This document shows positions 27,391 through 36,876 of a stretch of 64,000 nt of DNA, in pieces. A model generated the notes under the pieces. The model was not told the DNA's origin. It did not search any database and saw nothing but the letters and a program-made list of their open reading frames with translations. How positions within the stretch are numbered: the stretch's first letter is position 1; each line of letters begins with the position of its first letter. The stretch is taken from assembly GCF_021404305.1 (NCBI RefSeq), contig NZ_JABFTX010000001.1, positions 248,001 through 312,000 of the forward strand, given 5' to 3'. The translations under genes and the position numbers were made by a program. This DNA is from Billgrantia ethanolica (GTDB lineage: Bacteria; Pseudomonadota; Gammaproteobacteria; Pseudomonadales; Halomonadaceae).

Positions 27391-27612
27391 GGAAGCGCTG
27401 CACAAATGCCTACGCGAGCGAATCACTGCGTTGCGCGGTGCCGAAGCGTCGGACCGGCGGATCCTCACATATAACCCATATGCTCCGGTTGACTCGCAGC
27501 CTTCGGCTACTCGCCCCTTCGGGGCCAGCCTACGGCTGTTTGTCGCTTCGCTCGGTACTGTGCTCCGTGCGCCTTGTGCTTCATCTCGCTCGTCGATTTG
27601 TTCAGTGCTTCC
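27391..27612. mobile_element. Second MITE-like element with terminal inverted repeats
   Basis: Occupies most of the aguA-lolC gap (27369-27751); no gene is seen there. Left end GGAAGCGCTGCACAAA (27391-27406) and right end TTTGTTCAGTGCTTCC (27597-27612) are inverted repeats with 14 of 16 matches, and similarity continues inward (AT, then CGAGCGA). Interior hairpins include AGCC-TTC-GGCT, GCCCC-TTC-GGGGC and CAGCC-TAC-GGCTG. No clear target duplication. Its tip shares CTGCAC-A/G-AAA with the element at 9425 but the interior differs. Confidence 0.68.
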
Positions 27613-27751
27613 TTGGAACGGGGCCGGATAGCGAGTCGGCGCAATGTAGGCCGGCACCGTCAATGATGCAAGCTTCGGGGAATGATTGCGCAGCCGATGC
27701 AGCGCGGCGCAAAAAACCGTACCATGGCCACCTCTGACAAGGAACGCGATG

Positions 27752-28993
27752 ATGCTCGACCGCCTGCCACTGCTGATCGGGTTGCGATATGTGCGCGCCA
27801 AGCGCCGCAACCACTTCATATCCTTCATTTCTCTCACCTCCATGCTGGGCCTGATGCTGGGTGTGGCGGTGCTGATCCTGGTGCTCTCGGTGATGAACGG
27901 CTTCGACCACGAGCTGCGCACCCGTATTCTCGGCATGGTGCCGCACACCAAGATCGAGTCGCGTAGCGGCCTGGTCGAGTGGGAGGCCATGGCAGAACGG
28001 CTGATGCAGCGCGAGCGAGTGATCGGTGCCGCGCCCTACGTGCAGCAGCAGGGCATGTTCTCCGTAGGCGGGCGAAACGAGGGGGCCATGGTCAACGGTA
28101 TCCATCCCGAGTGGGAGGATCGCGTCTCGATCATCGGCCGGCACATGCAGCGGGGCAGTCTCGACGACCTGCAGCCGGGTGAGTGGAACATCGTGCTCGG
28201 CTCGCTGCTGGCGCGACACCTCGGTGTCGGCGTAGGGGATCGGGTTACGTTGCTGGTACCGGAGGCCTCGATCACACCGGCCGGGGTCTTCCCCCGCCTC
28301 AAGCGCTTCACCGTGAGCGGTATCTTCAGTGTGGGTGCCGACCTCGACGCCAACCTGGCCTACGCCAACATCGAGGACATGCAGACCCTGGCGCGTCTCG
28401 GCGACGCCGTGGGTGGGTTGCGTCTGGAGTTGGACGACCTGTTCGTCGCCGCCAGCGAGACCCGTGCCATCATCAACGAGCTGGGCACCGGCTACCGCGG
28501 CATCGACTGGACCTTCTCCCACGGCAACCTGTTCCAGGCCATCCAGATGGAGAAGCGCATGATCGCGCTGCTGCTGACGGTGATCATCGCCGTGGCCGCC
28601 TTCAACATCGTCTCGACCCTGGTCATGGTGGTGACCGACAAGCATGCCGACATCGCCATCCTGCGTACCATCGGCGCCACGCCACGCTCGATCATGGGCA
28701 TCTTCGTGGTGCAGGGCATGGCCATCGGCGTGATCGGCATCGCCATCGGCGTGGCGCTCGGGATCCTGCTGGCGCTGACCATCAGCGACCTGATCGGCTG
28801 GGTGGAATCGGCGCTCGGCATCCAGTTCCTCGATGCCGGGGTCTACTTCATCAGCGATCTGCCGTCGCGCCTGCACTGGGACGACGTACGTAACATCGTG
28901 GCCGCCGCCTTCGGCTTGACCTTCCTGTCCACGCTCTATCCGGCCTGGCGCGCGTCGCGCGTGCAACCCGCGGAGGTACTGCGCTATGAGTGA
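27752..28993 (+). CDS. lolC: Lipoprotein-releasing ABC transporter permease LolC/E
   Basis: Inner-membrane component of the Lol machine that extracts lipoproteins for transfer to LolA. The 413-residue protein has one N-terminal helix (about 20-45), a large periplasmic domain and three C-terminal helices, the LolC/LolE layout. Signature stretches are YVRAKRRNHFISFIS, LGVAVLILVLSVMNGF and the C-terminal STLYPAWRASRVQPAEVLRYE. AAGGAA sits 7 nt before ATG 27752; ATG 27749 is the alternative. Only one permease gene is present next to lolD, as in bacteria with a LolF-type homodimer; a separate lolE elsewhere cannot be excluded. Confidence 0.93.
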   Translation: MLDRLPLLIGLRYVRAKRRNHFISFISLTSMLGLMLGVAVLILVLSVMNGFDHELRTRILGMVPHTKIESRSGLVEWEAMAERLMQRERVIGAAPYVQQQGMFSVGGRNEGAMVNGIHPEWEDRVSIIGRHMQRGSLDDLQPGEWNIVLGSLLARHLGVGVGDRVTLLVPEASITPAGVFPRLKRFTVSGIFSVGADLDANLAYANIEDMQTLARLGDAVGGLRLELDDLFVAASETRAIINELGTGYRGIDWTFSHGNLFQAIQMEKRMIALLLTVIIAVAAFNIVSTLVMVVTDKHADIAILRTIGATPRSIMGIFVVQGMAIGVIGIAIGVALGILLALTISDLIGWVESALGIQFLDAGVYFISDLPSRLHWDDVRNIVAAAFGLTFLSTLYPAWRASRVQPAEVLRYE

Positions 28994-29720
28994 TTCAGCC
29001 ACCGTGAACAAGGACGAACTGATCCAGCGCACGGCCAGCGGCAAGGTGATGCTGGCCTGCCGCGACCTGACCCGGATCTACCACGAGGGGCCGCAGGACG
29101 TGACCGTGCTCGACTCCCTGTCGCTGGAAGTGCGCGCCGGGGAGCGTGTCGCCGTGGTGGGTAGCTCCGGCTCGGGCAAGACCACGCTGCTCAACCTGTT
29201 GGGGGGGCTCGACCGTCCCACCCGCGGCGAGGTGGCCATTGCCGGTGAGTCGCTGCTGGACCTGGGCGAAGCGGCGCTGGGCAAGTTCCGCAATCGCCAC
29301 ATCGGTTTCGTCTACCAGTTCCACCATCTGCTGGCCGAGTTCACTGCCCTGGAAAACGCCGCGTTGCCGCTGATCGTGCGGGGTATGCGCAAGAAGGCGG
29401 CCGAGGCGCAGGCGCGTGAACTGCTGGTCAAGGTGGGCATCGAGCACCGCGCCGATCACAAGCCGGGCGAACTCTCCGGAGGCGAGCGTCAGCGGGTGGC
29501 CATTGCCCGGGCGCTGGTCACCGACCCAAGCCTGGTACTGATGGACGAGCCCACCGGCAACCTGGATCAGGCTACGGCGGCCAGCATCCTGGCGCTGATG
29601 GACGAGCTGGCGCGGACCACCGAATGCGCTTTCGTCGTGGTGACCCACGATCCGTCGCTTGCTGCGCATCAGGATCGCGTCATGAAGCTCGACGGCGGGC
29701 GTCTGACCGAGCAGCACTGA
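28986..29720 (+). CDS. lolD: Lipoprotein-releasing ABC transporter ATPase LolD
   Basis: ATPase of the Lol exporter, 244 residues. Walker A GSSGSGKTT is at 59-67, followed by the LolD-specific FVYQFHHLLAEFTALEN, signature LSGGERQR and Walker B LVLMDEPTGNLD. Its ATG overlaps the end of lolC by 8 nt, indicating coupled translation. A hairpin without a T-run follows. Confidence 0.96.
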   Translation: MSDSATVNKDELIQRTASGKVMLACRDLTRIYHEGPQDVTVLDSLSLEVRAGERVAVVGSSGSGKTTLLNLLGGLDRPTRGEVAIAGESLLDLGEAALGKFRNRHIGFVYQFHHLLAEFTALENAALPLIVRGMRKKAAEAQARELLVKVGIEHRADHKPGELSGGERQRVAIARALVTDPSLVLMDEPTGNLDQATAASILALMDELARTTECAFVVVTHDPSLAAHQDRVMKLDGGRLTEQH

Positions 29721-29749
29721 GCGGCAGCGATTCCGTCGGCAAACCTTTC

Positions 29750-29772
29750 GAGCCCCCGTTCAACGGGGGCTC
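29750..29772. terminator. GC-rich hairpin between convergent lolD and DUF2062 genes
   Basis: GAGCCCCCG-TTCAA-CGGGGGCTC, overlapping the DUF2062 stop codon. No T-tract on either strand, so intrinsic termination is uncertain; it may stabilise mRNA ends. Confidence 0.4.
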
Positions 29773-30310
29773 AGTCCTCCATTTCCATGCGCCGCAGGCG
29801 ACGACGCATGGCACGCTGTTTCCAGCTGCGCGAGATGTGCCAGCGCCACACCAGGCGTACCAGCAGGTTGCCCAGAATAGCGAACACGATGGCCGATACC
29901 ACCGAGCCGAGCGCCAGGGCCGGCAGGATGTCGGCCATGCGTGAGGCGATCCAGTGGGTCGACAGGCGGGCAGGGGCTTCGCGCACCGGGGTATCCATCA
30001 GCCAGGCGCCGATACGGTAGTTGCCATAGAAGATCAGCGGCATGGTCAGGGGATTGGTGATCCATACCAGGCCGACCGAGAGAGGCAGGTTGCAGCGCAG
30101 TACCCAGGCGCCGAAGGCAGCCACCACCATCTGGAAGGGAATCGGCAGCATGGCGCTGAACAGCCCGACCGAGAAGGCATTGGCCACGGTGCGGCGCGAC
30201 AGCACCCAAAGCCCGGGGTCGCCGATCATGCGGCTCATGAAGCGCAGCGAGCGCTGGCGCCTGAGCGTATCGGGGTTGGGCATGTAGCGCTGCAGGAATC
30301 GGCGCGGCAT
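29771..30310 (-). CDS. DUF2062 membrane protein
   Basis: 179 residues with about three membrane segments. The family core is clear: NAFSVGLFSAMLPIPFQMVVAA, RCNLPLSVGLVWITNPLTMPLIFYGNYRIGAWL, and a C-terminal membrane segment followed by an Arg-rich cytoplasmic tail. DUF2062 proteins have no settled biochemical function and commonly sit near comEC or lolCD in pseudomonads, as here. It converges on lolD and is divergent from comEC. Confidence 0.9.
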   Translation of the reverse strand: MPRRFLQRYMPNPDTLRRQRSLRFMSRMIGDPGLWVLSRRTVANAFSVGLFSAMLPIPFQMVVAAFGAWVLRCNLPLSVGLVWITNPLTMPLIFYGNYRIGAWLMDTPVREAPARLSTHWIASRMADILPALALGSVVSAIVFAILGNLLVRLVWRWHISRSWKQRAMRRRLRRMEMED

Positions 30311-30438
30311 GTCGGGTTGGCTCGCTGCTTCGGGACCCGGGTATTATCCATGGATGGGGCGTGGCCCGCCATGCTGGGCGCAACAATAAGATGACGCCAC
30401 GAGATGAGCCGGGTCAGGGATCGAGGGAGACAGGGAGC

Positions 30439-32730
30439 GTGCGAATTGGCATGGCGATGCCGCTGGCGCTGGCGGCACTGGCGGGGGTCGGTCTGGGGCA
30501 TCTGGCACCACCTGGGCTGTTCGAGGCCTGGGCGTTGTGTCTGCTGTGGCTGGCGGGCCGTGGACACTGGCGCGCCGTGATGCTGGGTGGGCTTGTTGCT
30601 GTCACCTCCAGTCAGATACTGCTGGCCAGGGGCGCCGTGCTGCCGGATGGGTTGTTGCGCGAAGACCTGCTGGTGGCAGGGCGCATCGAGTCGGTGGAGG
30701 ACGAAGGTCGGCTCAGCCGCTTGATGCTGCGTGTCGACGCCTGTCGCCCGCTGGACTCCGCCCGGCTGCCTTGCGATGCGCTGAGACGGATACGACTCAG
30801 CTTCTATGGGGCGCCCGAGATACATGCCGGAGAGCGCTGGGCGCTGACGGTGCGCCTGAGGCCGCCGGCCGGTTTCGCCAACCCCGGCACCTTCGATTAC
30901 GGCGCCTGGCTATGGCGTGAGGGCATCCAGGCGACCGGCTATGTGCGTAGCGAGCCTGCCGCTGAGCGTCTGAGGCCGGCGCCGGCCTCGCTGCGTGAGC
31001 GCGCGCTCGAGCATCTCGACGCCCAGGATCTGTCGCCTCAGGCGCGCCGCTGGTTGGCTGCGCTGACCCTGGGGGCCGGTGAGCGGCTCGAGCGTGACGA
31101 CTGGGATCTGCTCAATGCCAGCGGCACGACCCACCTGGTGGTCATCTCCGGTCTGCATGTGGGGTTGGTGGCGGCTTTCGTGCTGCTGGTCGGTCGTAGC
31201 GTGTCGCGCGTGGTGACGCCCCGCCTGTGGCGCATGGCGGTATGGCCCTGGTGGCTGGCAGGTGCGGCGGCGGTTGGCTATGCCTGGCTGGCGGGCCTGC
31301 AACCGCCCGCCATGCGTGCCATGATCATGACCTTGCTTGGGCTGTGGGTGGCCAGCGGGCGCCATGCACCGGGGCCCTGGCAGGCCTGGTGGCTGGCATT
31401 GGGCCTGGTGGTATTGATCGACCCGCTGTCGGTGTGGCGCCCCGGGCTGTGGCTCTCTTTCGTTGCCGTGGCGCTGCTGATCCTGATCTGGCAGGGCCGA
31501 CCCCGACTGCGCGGATTTCGCGGCTGGAGCTGGGGACTGGTACGCACGCAGATGCTCTTGGCGCCGCTGATGGCGGCCGCGGTGCTGATGGCCTTCGCGC
31601 GGCTGGCGCCGGCGGCTCCGCTGGTCAATATAGTGGCGGTGCCGCTGGTCAGCACGGTGCTGGTACCGCTGGGGCTGCTGGGCTGGCTGCTCGCACCGGT
31701 GCCGCTGCTCGCTGCGCTGTGCTGGCGTCTGTTCGAGTTCACCACTCAAGTGCTGGTGGGTGTGCTCGAACTGTCGGTGGCGGTGCTGCCGCTGTGGTGG
31801 CCACTGGCGGAACTCGTCTGGCCGCTGGCATTGATGCTCGGGCTGGTGGCGCTGCTGTGGGCGCTGCCGGGGCTCGCCGGTGCGCTGCGCCTGGGAGCGA
31901 CGCTGCTGCTGGTGCCGGCCATGCTGGGGCTCGAGGCCTCTGGTCCCGAACCGGGCACGCTGCGGGTGAGGGTGCAGGACGTCGGCCAGGGCCAACTGGT
32001 CGAACTGCGCAGCGCCAATTACCGTCTGCTGTATGACACCGGGCCGCGTTTCGCCTCGGGCTTCGCACCGCTGAGTTCACTGTGGCCGGCGGGACAGCAT
32101 TTCGACGAGGTGATGGTCAGTCACGACGATCTCGACCATGCCGGTGGTGTTGCCGTATTGGCTGAGCGTCACACGGTGGAACGCTTTCTGGCGCCGCCCG
32201 GCGAGGCGATAGACGTACCTTTCGACAGCTGCCTGCGGGGCCAGGCATGGCAGCGAGACGGCGTCGCCTATCGCGTGCTGTGGCCGCCCGAGGAGACGGC
32301 CGAGCTGTCGAGCAACGACCGCTCCTGTGTGCTCGAGGTGACGGTCGGCCAGGACCGCCTGTTGATCACCGGCGACGTGGGGCGTGACATCGAGCGTATG
32401 TTCCTGCTCGACGTGCAGCTCCCCATCACCCTGCTGGTGGCGGGGCATCACGGCAGCCGCACCAGTTCGGGGCCGCAACTGGTACAGATGCTCGCACCCG
32501 AGCACGTCGTCTACAGTGCTGGGCGTCACAATGCCTTCGGTCACCCTCACGATGAGGTGGTGCGCCGCTTTCGCCGTGCTGGTAGCTGTCAGTGGAGCAC
32601 GGCGCTGGATGGTGCCGTGACCTTCTGGCTGGGCGAACGACAGACGGCATCGCCAAGCGCTGCCCGCCCAACGCCCTGGCGCCGTGGCGGTGTCGAAGGC
32701 AGGTGCCATGCGGTAGAATCGCGCCAGTGA
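30439..32730 (+). CDS. comEC: ComEC/Rec2-family DNA uptake channel protein
   Basis: Polytopic membrane protein of 763 residues for import of single-stranded DNA in natural transformation. The N-terminal region contains the OB-like segment (FYGAPEIHAGERWALTVRL); the competence domain with NASGTTHLVVISGLHVGLVA and many helices spans about 200-500; the C-terminal metallo-beta-lactamase-like domain has SHDDLDHAGG and VAGHHGSRTSS. The start is uncertain: GTG 30439 has GAGGGAG 9 nt upstream; ATG 30391 is further out without an RBS. TATTAT near 30342 may be its -10. Confidence 0.9.
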   Translation: MRIGMAMPLALAALAGVGLGHLAPPGLFEAWALCLLWLAGRGHWRAVMLGGLVAVTSSQILLARGAVLPDGLLREDLLVAGRIESVEDEGRLSRLMLRVDACRPLDSARLPCDALRRIRLSFYGAPEIHAGERWALTVRLRPPAGFANPGTFDYGAWLWREGIQATGYVRSEPAAERLRPAPASLRERALEHLDAQDLSPQARRWLAALTLGAGERLERDDWDLLNASGTTHLVVISGLHVGLVAAFVLLVGRSVSRVVTPRLWRMAVWPWWLAGAAAVGYAWLAGLQPPAMRAMIMTLLGLWVASGRHAPGPWQAWWLALGLVVLIDPLSVWRPGLWLSFVAVALLILIWQGRPRLRGFRGWSWGLVRTQMLLAPLMAAAVLMAFARLAPAAPLVNIVAVPLVSTVLVPLGLLGWLLAPVPLLAALCWRLFEFTTQVLVGVLELSVAVLPLWWPLAELVWPLALMLGLVALLWALPGLAGALRLGATLLLVPAMLGLEASGPEPGTLRVRVQDVGQGQLVELRSANYRLLYDTGPRFASGFAPLSSLWPAGQHFDEVMVSHDDLDHAGGVAVLAERHTVERFLAPPGEAIDVPFDSCLRGQAWQRDGVAYRVLWPPEETAELSSNDRSCVLEVTVGQDRLLITGDVGRDIERMFLLDVQLPITLLVAGHHGSRTSSGPQLVQMLAPEHVVYSAGRHNAFGHPHDEVVRRFRRAGSCQWSTALDGAVTFWLGERQTASPSAARPTPWRRGGVEGRCHAVESRQ

Positions 32731-32763
32731 TCGCGACGCTGGTTGCGTGAAGAGGGGATAACC

Positions 32764-33432
32764 ATGGACATGATGGATGCGCTCATCGCCGGCGGCTGGT
32801 TGATGATCCCCTTGCTGGGGTGCTCGCTGCTGGCGACAGTGATCATCATCGAGCGGCTGTGGACGCTGCGGGCCAAGCGTATCGCGCCCTATGGCCTGGG
32901 CCAGGAGGTCTGCTCGCTCGTGGCGCGCGGCCAGGTCAATCTGTATTGGCTGGAGGGGCACTCTCCTTTGGGGGGCGTGCTGGCAGCTGGGCTGCGCAAT
33001 GCCAGGCTGGGCCACGAGCAGGTGAGAGCGCGGCTGCAGGAGGCCGCCACGGCGGTGATCCACGACATGGAGCGTTTTCTCAGCCCACTGGGAACCATTG
33101 CCGCCATCACGCCGCTGATCGGGCTGCTGGGCACCGTGGTGGGTATGATCGAGGTCTTTGCCGTGATCGTCTCCGCCGACGGCGTGGGGCGTACCGCAGA
33201 GCTCGCCGGTGGCATCTCTCGGGCCCTGGTGACCACCGCCGCCGGGCTCACCGTGGCGATCCCGGCGCTGATGTTCCACCGCTACTTCCAGCGCCGGGTC
33301 GAGGAGATCACCGTGCGCATGGAGGAGCAGGCCAGCCAGGTGGTCGAGTTTCTCGCTCACTATCGCGGCGAGATCGGCTTCAATGACCAGCGTGAAGGTG
33401 AGCGCCCTGGCGCGGAGGCGCGGCCCACGTGA
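32764..33432 (+). CDS. exbB: ExbB/TolQ-family proton channel protein
   Basis: Inner-membrane subunit of 222 residues that, with ExbD, converts proton flow into work. Three membrane helices are visible (about 8-30, 115-140, 155-180), with the conserved LGTVVGMIEVF and GGISRALVTTAAGLTVAIPALMFHRYF regions. GAGGGGA precedes ATG 32764. It lies between comEC and msbA, as in Pseudomonas, with exbD overlapping. The TonB or Tol-type partner cannot be told from sequence. Confidence 0.92.
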   Translation: MDMMDALIAGGWLMIPLLGCSLLATVIIIERLWTLRAKRIAPYGLGQEVCSLVARGQVNLYWLEGHSPLGGVLAAGLRNARLGHEQVRARLQEAATAVIHDMERFLSPLGTIAAITPLIGLLGTVVGMIEVFAVIVSADGVGRTAELAGGISRALVTTAAGLTVAIPALMFHRYFQRRVEEITVRMEEQASQVVEFLAHYRGEIGFNDQREGERPGAEARPT

Positions 33433-33857
33433 AGTTCGCTCGCAGGCGCCAGGATCCGGTGGAGGTCAACCTCACGCCGCTCATCGACGTGGTTTTCCTG
33501 CTGCTGATCTTCTTCATGGTGTCGACGACGTTCGAGACGCGGCAGGCCCTCGAACTGACCCTTCCGGAGAGCGTTTCCGGGGTGGATCTCGAGGCATCGC
33601 CGGTCACCCTGGTGGTGACCGAACAAGGGCGCTATCGCCTGGGCGAGCGGGAACTCGGCGCCGCTGAACTGAGCCGGGCGCTGGCCGACGAGGCCGAGCA
33701 GGCCAGGCAGCATGGGCTGGTGGTCGAAGCCGACGCCAGAGCGGTACATGCCGATGTGGTGCGCGCCCTGGACCAGGCCGGCGTTCTCGGCATCCGCCAG
33801 GTGCGCATCGCCACGCGCGAAACACAGGCAACATCCACGCAAGCGGAGACACCGTGA
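33429..33857 (+). CDS. exbD: ExbD/TolR-family protein
   Basis: Partner of the preceding proton channel, 142 residues. A single N-terminal helix contains VNLTPLIDVVFLLLIFFMVSTTF; the Asp in LIDVVF is the protonatable residue conserved in ExbD/TolR. The periplasmic domain follows. GTG start overlaps the exbB stop (GTGA) and its own stop overlaps the msbA start in the same way. Confidence 0.93.
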   Translation: MKFARRRQDPVEVNLTPLIDVVFLLLIFFMVSTTFETRQALELTLPESVSGVDLEASPVTLVVTEQGRYRLGERELGAAELSRALADEAEQARQHGLVVEADARAVHADVVRALDQAGVLGIRQVRIATRETQATSTQAETP

Positions 33858-35611
33858 ATCAAGACCGGACCCAACACTCGGGCTGGGCCCTCTACAAGCA
33901 GCTGCTGGCTTATGTGAAGCCTCACTGGATCTCCTTTTCCCTGGCGATCGTCGGCTACGCCATCTATGCGGCCTCCAGCACGGCCCTGGCCGAGATGATG
34001 AAGCGCCTGATCGACGGCATCCAGAACCCGGACGCCGCCTTCCGCCTGCTGCTGCCGCTGTTCGTGGTGCTGATGTTCGCCGCCAGGGGGCTGGGCACCT
34101 TCCTCGGTACCTACTTCATGAGCAACGTGGCGCGCAACGTGGTCCATGCGCTGCGCTGCAACGTGTTCAACCACATGCTGCACCTGCCCGGGCGCTTCTT
34201 CGATTCGCACTCCAGCGGACATCTGATCTCGCGGGTCACCTATCACGTTGAGCAGGTCACCGGGGCGGCGACCAACGCCATCACCATCCTGCTGCGCGAG
34301 GGGCTGTTCGTGGTGGGGCTGCTGTCCTACCTGCTGTGGACCAACTGGATGCTGACCCTGCTGTTCGTGGCGGTGACGCCGCTGATCGGCGGTGTGGTGA
34401 GCTACGCCAGCAAGCGCTTTCGGCGCATCTCCCAGCGTATCCAGGACTCCATGGGCGACGTCACCCATGTCGCCTCCGAAGCACTGACGGGCTACCGAGT
34501 AGTGCGCACCCATGGGGCCGAAGCGTACGAGAAGGCGCGCTTTGCCCGGGCCAGCGACTACAACCGCCAGCAGAAGATGAAGGAAGCCCTGACCAAGGCG
34601 ATCAGCACGCCGGTGATCCAGCTGCTGATCGCCGTGTCGCTGGCCGTGCTGGTATGGCTGGCCATGTCACCGGCGCTGCTGGCTGACATGACCCCCGGCG
34701 AGTTCGTCGCCTTCATCACCGCCGCCTCGCTGATGGCCAAGCCGGTACGTCAGCTCACCGAGATCAACAGCGAGATCCAGAAGGGCATTGCCGCCGCCGG
34801 GGAGCTTTTCGGCCTGATGCAGGTGCCGCTCGAGCCCGATGAGGGCACTCGCGAGCCCGAGCGCCTTCGCGGTCGCGTCGAACTGCGCGGGGTGCACTTC
34901 CGCTATGGCGACGATCAGCCCGACGTGCTCAAGGGTATCGATGTGCTCATCGAGCCGGGCGAGATGGTCGCCATCGTCGGCCGCTCGGGCAGCGGCAAGT
35001 CGACGCTGGCCGGGCTGCTGCCGCGCTTCTATCGGCCCACCGCCGGGGAGGTACTGATCGACGACGTACCCCTCGATGAATACCGCCTGGCACCGCTGCG
35101 CCGGCAGATCGCCCTGGTGTCGCAGCAGGTCACGCTGTTCAACGCCAGCGTGGCCGACAACATCGCCTATGGCATGCCGGAAGCAGACCGGGGCGCCATC
35201 GAGAGCGCCGCGAAGGCGGCCTATGCCCATGAGTTCATCGAGCGTCTGCCCGATGGCTACGACACCATCGTCGGCGACAACGGCGTCATGCTCTCCGGCG
35301 GCCAGCGCCAGCGGCTCGCCATCGCACGGGCGATCTTCAAGGATTCTCCGCTGCTGGTGCTCGACGAAGCGACCTCGGCGCTGGACACCGAGTCGGAGCG
35401 TTACATCCAGCAGGCGCTGGAGGTGGTGTGTCGCGGCCGTACCACCCTGGTCATCGCCCACCGGCTCTCCACCATCGAGCGGGCCGATCGCATCCTGGTG
35501 ATGGAGCAGGGTCGGATCGTCGAGCAGGGCAGCCATGCCGAGCTCATCGGCCGCGATGGTGCCTATGCGGCCCTGCACCGGCTGCAGTTCCAGGAAGCCC
35601 CGGTGTCATGA
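33854..35611 (+). CDS. msbA: Lipid A export ATP-binding/permease protein MsbA
   Basis: Half-transporter of 585 residues that flips lipid A-core across the inner membrane. Six N-terminal helices (about 20-310) precede an ATPase domain with Walker A GRSGSGKST (about 376-384), Q-loop, signature LSGGQRQR (about 480-487) and Walker B LLVLDEATSALD. FDSHSSGHLISRVTYHVEQV is typical of MsbA. GTG start, overlapping exbD by 4 nt; lpxK overlaps its stop by 4 nt, consistent with joint synthesis of lipid A enzymes. Confidence 0.96.
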   Translation: MNQDRTQHSGWALYKQLLAYVKPHWISFSLAIVGYAIYAASSTALAEMMKRLIDGIQNPDAAFRLLLPLFVVLMFAARGLGTFLGTYFMSNVARNVVHALRCNVFNHMLHLPGRFFDSHSSGHLISRVTYHVEQVTGAATNAITILLREGLFVVGLLSYLLWTNWMLTLLFVAVTPLIGGVVSYASKRFRRISQRIQDSMGDVTHVASEALTGYRVVRTHGAEAYEKARFARASDYNRQQKMKEALTKAISTPVIQLLIAVSLAVLVWLAMSPALLADMTPGEFVAFITAASLMAKPVRQLTEINSEIQKGIAAAGELFGLMQVPLEPDEGTREPERLRGRVELRGVHFRYGDDQPDVLKGIDVLIEPGEMVAIVGRSGSGKSTLAGLLPRFYRPTAGEVLIDDVPLDEYRLAPLRRQIALVSQQVTLFNASVADNIAYGMPEADRGAIESAAKAAYAHEFIERLPDGYDTIVGDNGVMLSGGQRQRLAIARAIFKDSPLLVLDEATSALDTESERYIQQALEVVCRGRTTLVIAHRLSTIERADRILVMEQGRIVEQGSHAELIGRDGAYAALHRLQFQEAPVS

Positions 35612-36612
35612 GCCTGGGGGAGCGCTGGCTTCAGGCCGCCTATGGCGGCAGTGCCTGGCTCAGGCTGCTGGCCCCCCTCGAGGCACTCTATCGGCACGTG
35701 GTGGCGCGCCGTGCGGCTGCCTATCGTGACGGCCGGCGCGCGGTGTGGCGAGCCGAAGTGCCGGTGATCGTGGTGGGGAACGTGACCCTGGGAGGTACCG
35801 GCAAGTCACCCCTGGTGGCCTGGCTGGCGCGCCATCTGAGTGAGCGTGGCTGGCAGCCGGGAATCGTTTCGCGGGGCTATGGTGGCAAGCTGGAGCAGGG
35901 TGCCGGCTATCCGCTGCATGTCACGACCGACACGCCCATCGCCCACAGCGGCGACGAGCCGCGCATGCTGGCGCGCCAGACCGGCGTGCCGGTGGTGGTA
36001 GACCCCGACCGGCCGCGTGGAGCCAAGGCCCTGTGCCAGCTGGGCTGCGATATCCTGCTCAGCGACGACGGCCTGCAACACTTGGCGCTGGGGCGCGATC
36101 TCGAGCTGGTGGTCGTTGACGGCCGTCGAGGCTTCGGCAACGGCCGCTGTCTGCCGGCCGGCCCGCTGCGCGAGCCGCTGTCGCGGCTGGACGAGGTGGA
36201 TGCAGTACTGATAAACGGCGAGCCAGCCTTCTCCGCTGCGGCGGACGCCTGGATCTTTCGCCTGGTGCCGGCGCGCTGGCGTTCGCTGAGCGATGGTGAG
36301 GTCAGGCCCCTCATGCCGCTGCCTTTCGACGGGCCGGTTCACGGCGTGGCGGGTATCGGCAATCCGCAGCGCTTCTTCGCCACGCTGGAGGCGCTGGGTG
36401 TGCGGGCAGAGCCGCATGCCTTTCCCGATCACCACCGCTTCACGGCCCAGGATCTGACCTTCGGCGACGGCCTGCCGGTGGTGATGACGGCCAAGGATGC
36501 CGAAAAGTGCGACTCGCTGGTGCTCGGGGAGGTCTGGGTGCTGGAGGTCGAAGCCGAACCTTCGCCGAACTTCGTGGCCTGGCTGGACAGACGCCTTGCA
36601 AGCCTGCGATAA
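35608..36612 (+). CDS. lpxK: Tetraacyldisaccharide 4'-kinase LpxK
   Basis: Inner-membrane kinase, 334 residues, that phosphorylates the 4' position of the lipid A disaccharide. It has an N-terminal membrane-associated helix and a P-loop GGTGKSP (62-68) preceded by VIVVGNVTLGG, then RGYGG, DEP, LLSDDGLQH and FPDHHRF, all LpxK hallmarks. ATG 35608 overlaps the msbA stop by 4 nt. Confidence 0.97.
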   Translation: MSLGERWLQAAYGGSAWLRLLAPLEALYRHVVARRAAAYRDGRRAVWRAEVPVIVVGNVTLGGTGKSPLVAWLARHLSERGWQPGIVSRGYGGKLEQGAGYPLHVTTDTPIAHSGDEPRMLARQTGVPVVVDPDRPRGAKALCQLGCDILLSDDGLQHLALGRDLELVVVDGRRGFGNGRCLPAGPLREPLSRLDEVDAVLINGEPAFSAAADAWIFRLVPARWRSLSDGEVRPLMPLPFDGPVHGVAGIGNPQRFFATLEALGVRAEPHAFPDHHRFTAQDLTFGDGLPVVMTAKDAEKCDSLVLGEVWVLEVEAEPSPNFVAWLDRRLASLR

Positions 36613-36666
36613 CCGAATGGTCAGGTAAGCGAGAGCATACTACTCGTGGACGATAGAGGTGAAACG

Positions 36667-36876
36667 ATGGACAAGGAACTGCTGGCCATGCTGGTCTGCC
36701 CGCTGTGCAAGGGCAAGCTCAAGTACGATCGCGAGGCTCAGGAACTGCGCTGCCATTACGATGGGCTGGCCTATCCGATCCGCGACGGCATTCCGGTGAT
36801 GCTATCCGAAGAGGCGCGCCAGATGGACGCAGACGAGAAGCTGCCGGCTTCGCCCGGACGCACCGGGGAAGCATGA
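36667..36876 (+). CDS. Trm112/YcaR-family zinc-ribbon protein
   Basis: 69 residues. It starts [16 protein letters not shown] with a C-x2-C pair (Cys11, Cys14), then [20 protein letters not shown], the conserved Trm112p-like domain. In bacteria these small proteins sit between lpxK and kdsB, as here; their function is not settled, though the archaeal and eukaryal homologues activate methyltransferases. GAGGTGAAAC precedes ATG 36667. kdsB overlaps its stop. Confidence 0.93.
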   Translation: MDKELLAMLVCPLCKGKLKYDREAQELRCHYDGLAYPIRDGIPVMLSEEARQMDADEKLPASPGRTGEA

